DNA from: Ceratodon purpureus
Lineage: Eukaryota; Streptophyta; Bryopsida; Pseudoditrichales; Ditrichaceae
NCBI GenBank assembly: GCA_014871385.1
Contig: CM026433.1
Location: 4,763,823-4,827,822, forward strand
Length of the DNA: 64,000 bases
Direction: 5' to 3'
The notes under the pieces are model-generated. The model made no database searches. It was not told the origin of the DNA and saw nothing but the letters and a program-made list of their open reading frames with translations. The stretch's first letter is position 1, and each line of letters opens with the position of its first letter. The position numbers were made by a program, and so were the translations under genes. This document shows, in pieces, positions 1 to 10,831 of this stretch.

Positions 1-172
1 GTTTAATATATTGTGTGAAATAACACTTCTGAGATATCAATACTGGACGCCTTGAGGATCGATTAGGAAGACCTTCGAAAGACTTCAATGATAATGATGA
101 AATTCAGCGAGTTCACGGTCACCTACTTGTACGTGAAACAATGTATGAGCTGATTCAGGTTTCCTGTCGCAG

Positions 173-3100
173 ATTATGGAGTACGCATATCTTCTTGATA
201 TGGCCGACCAGTGTGAAGACCCTTCAATGAAGTTGGCCTACGCATGTGAGTTTTACTTTATTCTCCTGAGACTCTAATGGCTAAGTTGGTTTTCAGTTTG
301 TACATTTGGCCAAAGTCCTGGTCTTTGCCTCTTAAGTAATTGGCCTTCACAAGCCAAGTATTTCATCTATCTATCTCTTGCTTCTACCGACATGCTGAAG
401 TTACATATGTATCCAATGACAGCTGTTCTGCTCACTTCGTGTCGTATCATTTGCAGCTACGTGGGCAGTATCTGCGTACTTTGCATACCAACGGACTTGG
501 AAGCCATTCAATCCAATCCTTGGAGAGACATATGAGATGACTGATAAAAGTGGCCTTACGTTCTTGGCGGAGCAGGTGACTATCAGCCTTTTGAGTCAAC
601 TCTATTACGATAATTCCCGGCCACGCAAAATAAAAGTTCACAATGTGCAGCTATTTGCAACCTTTCCACAGTTTGCTTGAATAATAAAATGTCTTGAATC
701 CGAGGTTAAATTTTCAAAAATCAAATTTTTCAGTTTGGTTTCTGTTCTTGTACATACGAAGATATTCTTCAGTTCTGCGATCCCAGGAAGGAAAGGATTA
801 GGACTGGTGTCTGGATCTAGATTATTTTTGAACTCCATTTGCTTCGGAATGTCTAGAATCTCAGAAATTCAATACACATAACCTCCATTGTTGGACTATG
901 TACAGGTGAGCCATCATCCACCAATAAGTGCTGCCCGTGCGGAAAATGAGCACTTCACCTACGATATCACGTCCAAAGTGAAGACGAAGTTTTTGGGGAA
1001 TTCCTTGGATGTTTTTCCGCTTGGTAGGCAAGTATGACTGTCTTACTTGGACACTGTCATTTTGAACTTGGACTCGGACTAGCACGATTTCGATTTGAAA
1101 TAAACAGTTGTGTGATGTCAGTGTGTTTAAAGGACATTGGATCGAGTTCACGAACACTTATCGGTTCAAGATAAAAGTCGAAAGATTCTTTGAAGCTAGT
1201 CGATCTTAATCAGACAGCTGGGAGCTGTTGCTTTTAGGAATTATTTTGCTAACATCCTCTTTCTGCTGCCACAAAACTGTGCAGGACAAGGGTTTTACTG
1301 AAAAAGTCTAACATGATATTGGACTTGGTGCCCCCACCAACTAAAGTACACAATTTAGTTTTGGGAAGAACTTGGGTGGACTCACCTGGTGATATGGTTA
1401 TGACAAACCTTACGACAGGAGAGAAAGTTGTGCTCTACTTTCATCCTTGGAATTGGTTCGGGTAATCTTCTTCGCCGTCACTCTGAATTCAGATCCTTCT
1501 ATGGTTTCCTTTGAATGACTCTTCAGTGTGCCTGACAATCCTCAGTATGCAATATGGCTTGCAGCATATTAGGTTCCAGAAATCTGCCTATCTTGTTCTG
1601 ATGTTCTCTCACCGCATCTCTTCATATAACGTTGCATTACTGAAGTCACAACTTCTCTGGCTTGACATTCATGAGAGGAGGGTCCGAAGAGCAACACTAA
1701 AATCCATTTTCCAATATCCTTATATTGCTCCTACTTCTTGCAGAAACACGTTTGGACGCGGTAAATCATTTGGAAGGCGAAAGGGGAAACACCAGAGGTT
1801 ACCCTTCACAAGTGCATATCCCATAGGACATTCATGAACCTTGAGCATGATTTATCTCAAAGTTCAATTGCCTGTAGTAGCCTCTCCAGCTGCACGGTGT
1901 TTGTTGGAAATCAATCACTGGAATCCATCTCATGAGCTTTCTAAGTAATTGCTTTAAATATTCGTGAATGGCCGCTGATGTTAAAGAGGGCCGTATGTCC
2001 TGGTTCTTTCAAGTTTTATCAGGTTGACATTAGTGTATAGATCAGTCGCAGAGAAGGTAGGTGAAGTTCTCCACGTTGTCCGCACGTGATAGAGAAGGCA
2101 GTGACAGGAAAACCAAATAATCATGATTTCGAGCTTGTGATCTGTCCGCTATTCCAAGAAGTTCACTTAAATTGTCAACTTACCGCAATATCGAAACAAC
2201 TTAAATGCCGACTTTGCCACTGCAGGAGGAGACGCAATGATGTTGACGGGTATGTTTACAACAAAGATGGAGAGTCGAAGCTGCTGATGACTGGAAATTG
2301 GTCTACATCCATGAGCTACCAACCTTGCGATGCTGAAGGCGAACCAATTGATGGGACTGAACTGAAAGAGGTGTGTTCCTCACCGTCATGACCTTCTCAT
2401 TGACTTTCATTAACAGAAAAAGTACTTTCTAAACACCAGAATTCGTGAAGTTTGAATTATTTGTTTAATGTTGCTGAAGCTAATTCTGAATATGAGCTTC
2501 CATGTTACTACAAGATTGGAGAATAGTCTCGAATTTGTGGAGTTATATGGTTGTAAAGGGGTTCTCTGTTTGCAGATTTGGAGGGTAACTGATGTTCCAA
2601 AAGGTGATAAATATCAGTACACACATTTCGCACACACTGTCAATAGCTTCGACTCTGCTCCACCAAGACTTCTTGCATCCGATTCTCGTTTGCGACCAGA
2701 TCGATATGCTTTAGAGAATGGCGATCTCAGTAGAGCAGGCACTGAGAAAGCAAGGTACTTTTCTCGATTACCAATCAATAGTTGCATTCTACAAATGGTC
2801 ATTGTGTCCGAAGCCAGAGGGAGATGAAGTTTGTGTGTTTAACATGTGCATTTTCTGATGGACCCTGATGCTAGATAGCATTTCTGGGATGTCTTGGACT
2901 GACTCAGCATATGGATTTTTAGCTCTTGACATTCTGTGAGCAGAAACATTGTGACGAATAGACATTTAACTTTTAAATTGTCCTTAAATCAATGTTCTTG
3001 AATATGCTCTTTCCTGAGGTTCCAAGGAAAAAACTGATTTCCGCAAAATTTGGTAATGTGTTCAGACTGGAGGAGAGGCAAAGAACAGAAGCGAAGCTCA

Positions 3101-3348
3101 GAGAGGCGACGAAGCAGGAATGCACACCTCGTTGGTTTAAAATGTCAGGTGAAACAACCACAACTCCCTGGGGTGACCTTGAGGTGTACGAATACAATGG
3201 CAAGTATTCCAAATACCTTGAGTCATTACCTTCATCCGTTACTGTGGATGTTGAGGAGCTTAAGTCCATGGCTTTCGACCCTTGGCAATTCAATGCAACC
3301 GGAGATCAAAATGTCGCCCACGGATCACAAGTTCTTCCTGTTTCATGA
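173..3348 (+). CDS. Oxysterol-binding protein-related protein, ORP3-like (5' end outside window)
   Basis: Lipid-transfer protein of the plant short-ORP group, expected to move sterols or phosphoinositides at ER contact sites (family knowledge). Seven exons join in phase: 173-245, 457-575, 906-1027, 1285-1461, 2226-2370, 2576-2754 and 3066-3348, giving 365 residues plus stop. Visible landmarks are [30 protein letters not shown], the diagnostic phosphoinositide-binding EQVSHHPP split over exons 2 and 3, [40 protein letters not shown] and the C-terminal TPRWF and [15 protein letters not shown]. This order is that of Arabidopsis ORP3-type proteins, which lack a PH domain. The intron after exon 3 has a GC donor (AG|GCAAGT at 1028); a GT donor four bases upstream would break the frame. 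The first exon or exons lie before the window. The gene looks intact and is convergent with the SOD gene. Confidence 0.93.
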
Positions 3349-4307
3349 GTTGAACCGAACTTATTGCCAAATACGATAAGACATATCATCATTTTTAGGT
3401 AGGCCAATCGCTGATTACTTCAGAAGCATGATCCACTCATATTCAGGATGAGCCACTTGTCAGTATCTAGAAGTTCTTCCTGTTTCATTAGTTCAGCCCT
3501 AAGAACGATAAAACCCTAAACCCTAGACTGCTTGATGCTATGGCAAGTTCAAACACAGGCGGTCAGTGTCTGATTCTCTTTGATTTTATCTTTCAGGACG
3601 ATTTTAGCATACAGAATACTACCCCTCTAGAGTCTACTGTACTGGCCTATTCCTTCCTTTGTACAAGAACTCAAGTCGCATTCGAGAGTAAGCATCAGTT
3701 ACACCAGCTCGAAGAGTATAGTAGCTGATTAGAAGTTCTCCTGTTTAGCTATTATGGAAATTAGCATCAACATATGCTGTTGTCAAGTCCCAAATCTTCA
3801 CTACAATACCAAAGTATAGAATTACCGGTACATATTGTTGTCCTCACCGGCTGCCACCTTCACAGGTTTATGCCGTGACAATTTAATTCGTATTTGGCAA
3901 TTCGCGACCTTTACTCTGGTAATAATACAGTAACATCTGCCAATTTCAAATTCTAGCACCCGATTTCGGAAATTACTTTTAGAGGAACATGACAGACCCC
4001 TCGGACCTCCACAAACAGAACAGGTCATTCAGAACAAAAACCGAATGAGCCTCACGCTTGAAGAAAGAGTTAATGTACCCAAGTTCTTATGAAAGCATTT
4101 CACCACTTGCACTGCAACTCAGTATAAATTTCCGTTAGTCATCAGATACAAAATAAGTCTTTATTGTATCGTAATCGCGTCGTACAGTGAAGTGTCACGA
4201 GTTATACACACTCAAACCATTTTTAAAACTCACGCTTCTCCCACCTCATTCATTGTAAAAATATACACACACTTCCAAAGGCATAGCTGCTGATCATCAC
4301 CTCGAAC
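3349..4307. other. Convergent intergenic region with a telo-box-like motif
   Basis: About 960 bp between two stop codons facing each other, presumably holding both 3' UTRs. At 3511-3526 there are two adjacent CCCTAAA-type units (AAACCCTAAACCCTAG), a plant telo-box-like motif that is too short to be telomeric DNA. The phrase AGTTCTTCCTGTTTCAT at the ORP stop region recurs near 3472-3488, suggesting a small local duplication. I see no coding exon here. Confidence 0.5.
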
Positions 4308-7035
4308 CTAGGCTGAGGCCTGCAAACCGATAATTCCTGGAAAATCACAATTCAAGAGGTCATTCACGTAATCACCAAGACAAATTCTCTCATCCTCGAC
4401 ATTGCATGCTTGATTAGGTAAGTCTAGAATTCGTGGTAGGAGTTAAAATATCACTATAATTTCACATCCCTCCTACGATAAGTAAACCAAATTTAGTGAC
4501 TTTTACACATTCAAACTTAAATGACACCTAATCAGCACAAAATCAACCTAATCTGGCCTCCACTTTCACAAGCTCATCAGGTTTCTAAATGATAAGGGGC
4601 CGAAATACTTACCACAAGCAACTCGGGCACCTGCGTTTCCAGTGGATTTGCTCAACTCGTGTCCACCCTTTCCAAGATCATCAGAGTCGGCATGGACCAC
4701 CACAGCCCGGCCGATGATTGAGTCTGGGCCGCTCAAAGGAATCTACACAGAAGTAATTTATGAAGGATTACGATACAAAATTCAATCATTCTGAAACCTA
4801 TAGTTGCATTAACAAATACGTAGCAAGCAAACGGTATTGCAGCTTGCATCTCGAAAATCCAAATCATACTATCATAAGCCAAGACAATCAAATCAAGAAG
4901 TGAAGTGCCGCAGAAATCGTACTTGGATATCCTTCAAGGAAATCTTGGCAACTCCTGCAAACCACATTTCAAATACCCAGTTTAGGTTCACTACTCAAAA
5001 TCTATACCCATTGCTGTCAAAGAAAATAATCATTACGATCACCCTGTAACACTTTTAGTGGGCTGAGGCAAAGTTGAGACTTCACTGAATGAACGATCTT
5101 ATGAGCAGGAAAGTACTACTAAACTTGTGATTTACATCCAGTCAGAATTAGATGATGACATTCGAATAGCGTATTTTGACTACAGTTAATAGGCTTTGAT
5201 CTTACCATCATCACCAGCGATGACATTTCCCAAGTCTCCTGCATGACGAACTTCGTCTTCAGGAGCACCATGCTCGAGACCCTTGGGGTTGAAGTGAGGA
5301 CCTAGCTCAAAACAAAGTCAGTTAAGGAAACATCATTCGCCACGAACGTACACACGTCACATGTCCAAAACAGAGTACTCACAAGTGACCTCCACTGATC
5401 AATGAAAACATTCATGGGTCTAAAAAGACTGCCAACAAAGAAACGCACCAGTTGACATGCAGCCATTGGTTGTGTCACCCAGTGCATGAACGTGGAACCC
5501 GTGCTTGCCAGCGTTCAGTCCCTTGACTTCTCCCTCCACACTTGTGGGACCTGTCAAGGCATGGAAAAATCAACTTAGAAGGGCATCGCATACAAAGGCC
5601 ACCGTTAATTATCAATATATTCAACAACTCATACATCGATACCTGAAGCGAAAAATGTAGGGTCACTGAATGGCCCACTAGATGTACGAACTCACATAAA
5701 TAATCAATGGATGGTGCATTGACCAGAGTAGATACAAGAACTTGTTCTAAATGACATACAAGAACTGCAAAAAGAATAATCACTTGCAAGCAAGTGTCGT
5801 TCGGGAAACCTGACACAGGTGGAGGCGAACTAAGAATAATGGTATTGTGACTACGTCATGAAGTCAAAGATGACCACCTTCAGGTCAAAAAGAGTATGCT
5901 GACTATCAAACTGACAAATGAGAATGTACTAATTCGCTACATCTGTACTTCTGATTAGGCATTTTATATACCTACGCCAAGCCTATGCTGAACGATGAAA
6001 TCTTCAAAAATATCTTAAATAGTTAATTGGTTATATATCAACCTTAAAAAACCAATAATGTATACCATCAAATATTTCCGATTAAATCATAAAAGAAATC
6101 TGAAGACTGATCATACCCAAATAAGAAACCCACCCATAAACTGGTCCTAGATTTAGGCAGGGCTCAGAAGCACGAACTTCATCACTAGGATCCACTCAAA
6201 AGTCCCATGACACCTCGTACCATCTTCGATCAGATATTTCTATCTAACAAGCATGCTAGCTGCAATGACAAACCCGGACACTTTAAAATGAGAAAAAATC
6301 TCCTAAACACGTCCCACATACGTAGGACCACATGCAACGACCTCTTGAAACTCCAACACATAGAGATACAGATTGAGCAGCATGCAGCACTAAAATCACT
6401 TGAAGCGAAATTTCAGTCCAATAGCGCTGATCACGCTAAAGAACAACCAACGATCGCCTCCAGTAACCTCTAGACACTGAACAACACAGAGGAACTCCCA
6501 CACCAAGACTAGACAAGAAAATGGCCCCTCCAATTCTACTCAATCAAAACCCAAACCCCAACAACACCAATCTATCTCCCTTCAACTCAAACCCTCCTAC
6601 AACCTAGGCCCAATCAACCAGATACAGACCATAATCCTCAAACATGGGCCTCATTTCAGCTCTTCACACCAAACCCAAAAAATAAAACCCACAAAAACCC
6701 AACAATGCCCTACAAATTCCAACAAAACCCAACAAAACTAAACCGATCCCAATAAAACCCAGAACCCAGAACTTCAGTAAACACAATTGACACCGATCTG
6801 AGACCTAAACGAGACGAAATGCGATGAAAGAGGAGATGAGGAGCTGAGCAGGGTTACCAGATCCGTCCTGGACGAAGGAGATGACGCCGGTGACGCTGGA
6901 GGAGCCGGTGAGGACGCAGACGGCCTTGAGGGGAGCCATGGCGGAGGGGTTGCGGGGCGATGGAGGGGAGGACGAGGGAGGGTCGAGAGGGTACTTGCCG
7001 CGGGTGTTGTGGAACACTGCCTTGAGCCACTCCAT
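4308..7035 (-). CDS. Cu/Zn superoxide dismutase, cytosolic-type
   Basis: Disproportionates superoxide to oxygen and hydrogen peroxide. Six exons on the minus strand join in phase: 7035-6858, 5550-5449, 5301-5206, 4954-4923 (only 32 nt), 4742-4613 and 4336-4308, giving 188 residues from the first ATG. All metal-site blocks are present: [26 protein letters not shown] and [15 protein letters not shown]. The disulfide cysteines sit in NGCMST and VACGIIGL. The protein ends GLQASA, so the peroxisomal AKL tail of CSD3 forms is absent. A second in-frame ATG at 6939-6937 begins [12 protein letters not shown] and would give 156 residues, the usual cytosolic length. The first 32 codons ([10 protein letters not shown]..., Pro/Ser-rich) are extra, so the downstream ATG is the likelier start unless the leader is a targeting extension. 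Looks intact. Confidence 0.95.
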
Positions 7036-9288
7036 CCTTGTTTGTTGCCTTTCCGGACCAGCCCAGGGCCGATGCGCGACAGCGACTGCAGGTGAGGAAG
7101 CACGCGACGAAGCTGGAGTTGGTGGTGGGGCCTGTCAGGACGCAGGGACGGAGCTGGTGGGGTCTACCGGCTGCAGAGTATGATGGTGGGGCATCCGGGG
7201 GGAGAGAGACGGGTCATGGAGAAGGGAGAGAGAGGGAGGGAGCTGGTGGGTTCTTGGAGGGAGTTCGTTCTACTTGGCGGAATGGGTTAACCCTTAAATT
7301 CCTGATACCACTCCCAAAATCTCTTTTAAACTCCATTTTAAGCATTATTCTATTTTTAATTTGCTTGAGCTCTATTCTAAGAAAGTATAGATCTCTTTAA
7401 GGTGCTCAGTTTGACATTCTAAAAATCCAATTTGGTATAATGGAGTGTAAGTTATAAACAAGATTCTCTCAAAAAAAAAACCCAGCCCCTCAGGCTGGGT
7501 ATGACGTTTCAGGGTTAAGGTAGTGACACCCAAAACTGCCACTTAAACTGTGGTGAGTATTTCCTGTGATGAAATTTAGAAATTGGAGCAGTGAATCTTT
7601 GGGTAGAGGTGCAAGTATTTTGGTGGAAGTGGAACAAATGCTTTTTGTAGCAACCTCATTATATTATAGAGCATTCTAGGGTACATCCTAGGTTTCTGAA
7701 ATTGCTCATAGAGTTCCTTGATTTTGTGAGCTAAAGTCATTGATGTAGTTGCCAAATTCTTCCATAAACACTGACAGTGTATATTAAAGAGTGCAAGTTA
7801 TATTTGAAATGACAGTGAACACCCATAAAAAATGGGGTGGCATGTAGCCGAAGTGAACAACTGCGAGGAAAAGAAAAGGTGTTGAACGTCCACCAAATCC
7901 GCAACTTTGCAGATACTAAATGGGGCACAATTCACTCAATCCAGCTATCTATCATCGTCCCTCACACGCTCTGAGTGCGAGGGGTTCATTGCTCAACTAT
8001 GGATCCCTTGCTTCAATCTTGCAGCAAAGAATTGCCCACATGGAAGGAGGCCCGCAACAACAGTAACTTAAGTTAGCCATGGCCATGGTGAATGAATGGC
8101 CAAGAGAGAGTCGCGGCAAATCCCGCGTAGGCCTGCACCACTGGAAAGATCCCGCCATTACTAGCCAATGCCGCGCCATTACTAGAGAAGCGTTTAGCGG
8201 GCCGCTTCATGTCCCTCCCGCCAATTTCAAACTACATCGGTCTACAATAAAACAAGTTTGAAGCATGATGCAACCATGCGTCCAAAGCTTACCCTTGCAT
8301 GCTCGCTTCAACATAAGTTGTTATCTGACTTTCAACTTACCCCCACTTCATCGCTCCCTTCTATGCTCGTTGTGCTAATTTTTAGGTGTGCTCGTTGCAC
8401 AGATGAGTTTGCGTTTTTTTGGTCCCTCCATGCTTGTTGTGCTACAAGGCTCCGATGTATTGGTTAGTACTTCTGAGCAAGTCTCCTAAGCTTGCACCTG
8501 TTATCACTGAAAGGTATGCACATATTGCAGCTTATGACAATCGAGACTTTGCTATGACTTTGTTCTTAAGAGCTGGACACGAAATCGATTCCTTTGAAAT
8601 CTAATTGAATACAACTCTTAAATCAGTACTTGCACATAAAGACATACAAACATCCAAATATACCAATCGGTCACTGGATCAAGGAGGTGTGCATCATGTT
8701 GTCTCTCAACCCAGCCAACATTTTGTCTTCAAGGTTTTTGCTTCACATTTCTAATTTGTCACCACTTTCATCATCTTCCCCCTCATGAGTTATTGAAATA
8801 TGCAACCATTTGCTCAATTGGTTTTCCTGAAAGTTCCACATGTGATGGAACGTTGTCAAAATTTCACGAAAACTGCATTGCTTGTGCTAGGTTATTGAGA
8901 ATCCAAGACCGGCGCCAATAGCTACTTGTATTTCCCCAAACATTTCTATTCCTGTCAGTCTTTCTTTTTTAACGCGGTCTCAAGAGGATAAACCCATATC
9001 TACAATTTAATTGTATGTGAGGCTCTCGGGTTGAAAGGATAAATCTCTTCAGCTTAGCAGCTATGGTTGTTTCTTAATTTTTTTAGACTAATCTTCTTTT
9101 CTTTTACACATCAATGGTTGGATTGTATGGACTAGACTTACGTAATAGAATATCACTAAGTCTTGAATACTTTGCAATAGAATATGTCTATTCATGAGAA
9201 GTGGATATTGGTTGAACATTCACTATTGATTGGTCAAACAATCATGCTTTTTTTCAACAATGAGAAGCTTTGTAGGTATTCACTATTG
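7036..9288. other. Intergenic region upstream of the SOD gene
   Basis: Contains the SOD promoter side (GA-rich stretch 7195-7260) and then low-complexity, AT-leaning DNA without a convincing gene. Around 9215-9288 there is a diverged repeated phrase (GGTCAAACAATCA, CACTATTGAT) into which the CACTA element inserted. Confidence 0.5.
7471..7500 (-). terminator. Hairpin followed by ten T (intrinsic-terminator-like)
   Basis: Read on the minus strand, an 8-bp perfect stem (ACCCAGCC/GGCTGGGT, 5-nt loop) is followed directly by a run of T (ten A on the plus strand at 7471-7480). The layout mimics a bacterial rho-independent terminator. In a plant nucleus it could be the end of a Pol III transcript, a transposon terminus, or chance. 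I see no Pol III boxes upstream of it. Confidence 0.25.
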
Positions 9289-9291
9289 ATA

Positions 9292-9301
9292 CACTACAAG
9301 G
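9292..9301 (+). repeat. Left terminal inverted repeat of the CACTA element
   Basis: CACTACAAGG, ten bases identical to the inverted right end; the sequences diverge after that. Preceded by the target duplication ATA. Confidence 0.93.
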
Positions 9302-10831
9302 GATACTGTGTCCTAATTGACTAAATTTTGATAGAATTCTGTCAATCGTGGTGTCAATTAGGGTACCTTGATTCGGTCAGTTAGTTGACAGTTTTCTGTC
9401 ATATTTCGTGTCATCTCGGACAATGTTACACGTCGGATAGTTCGTCCGTCAGGAAGCTTGCCACTCTGGACCGTCGTTGCCATGTCAGCTTTCATGCTTA
9501 ACGGTTTAATTCACTAATCCTGGATGTAGATTTTGTAAACAGCGTGGAAGGTTCGTTAGTTTTGAAAGATGGACTGCACCGTGAATTGGTAATTCTTTTG
9601 GGGCTCTTTCTTTTCAGTAAATGGTAAAATTTTTTGTTACATACGCCCTCGGTAATATCTGCTGGGACCGATCACATGCCGACATCTGTTCAGTACGCTA
9701 TGTGGTGGCATTGTAGGATCCAATAGTATTAGTTTGTTCACAATGACGTGTTTGCTCTCTGACCAATGACATTTTTGGTTCATGGATAATGCGGCATTTA
9801 AAAACAATTACAAAATATAGTATAAAACGTTATTAGTGTATTGCGTTCACAGTATTCGCAGTTTTCAAATTCATTAGGTTCCGATTTTCACGGATGTCCA
9901 TATGGAGTCCTAAATAGTTTCCAAAATTCAGTTCCAGATCAAATCGGAGAACCTGACTTAAAGTTCCAACTATTATGCCTCTTGCATGCTATTGAAGATC
10001 ACTTTCACACCAGTTCATTCACAAAACATGTAGTTACTCCCATTCCTGCTGATTAAAGGTGCCGAAGACGCCACAATGCACCGCAGCACATAATTCTGCC
10101 CATAGTTCTTCTGCATTCACTTCGAAAGTAATAGACCAAAACATGTTATCACTACTACTCCGCGTCAGTGTCTTCTCGCCTTCTTCTTCGCTCGCGCTGG
10201 TTTTATCACTGGCCGGGTGCTCCCAGGTACGACCTCATTCTGTTGACACAGCGAATCACACTCTATGCAAACTTAACAATAACATAAATCTGGTACATAG
10301 CTTACTGTAACCGCATTTTAGTCACACATCGAACACCTGAGTTCAGGTTCTAACATCGGAAATTCATACCCACGTCAGAGTGTATACATTGAACACAAAT
10401 CCGAGAAAAAGACAGACTTCGCTGTCCATTTTCTCCTCGGTAGTAACATTGATTTTTAAATAACTCTAACATTCAAGTTGGCACCGTGGTATTCTAGTTT
10501 CCATCTAGTGCTGGCAATCTACTCTTGCATATCCCTCTGTTTTACCCACTGCTAACCTCACACACCTGTTCCTTTTGGGGCGTCTCTGCATGCGAGCTTG
10601 ACTCCCCGGCATGTCCCTGAAGACGATGAATATGTTAATAGAGGGGCAGAGATTGTGAATAAGAGTAGATGTATTAACAAATTGTCAGAACTTTGCATGA
10701 CTAACATAGAGTTTGAGTCATTCCAGATTTATTTTGAAAAATTTATAAGCAGTCACAGTGAATGGTACATGCCCAGAAACAAGTTTATAGCAATTTATAT
10801 TAGAAGTTGACATCATATGATAGTTTCTCAC
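9302..10831. other. Left subterminal region of the CACTA element
   Basis: Noncoding. The first 150 bases contain repeated TGTCAAT, GTCAATTAGG, TTGACAG and TGTCAT words in both orientations, typical of subterminal transposase-binding arrays. Further in I see no supported exon, though the last exon or exons of the TNPA-like gene may lie here. Confidence 0.5.

Noticed and set aside
3511-3526. Telomeric repeat or subtelomeric boundary
   Set aside because: Only two CCCTAAA units, in a 3' flank between two genes; this is a common telo-box motif.
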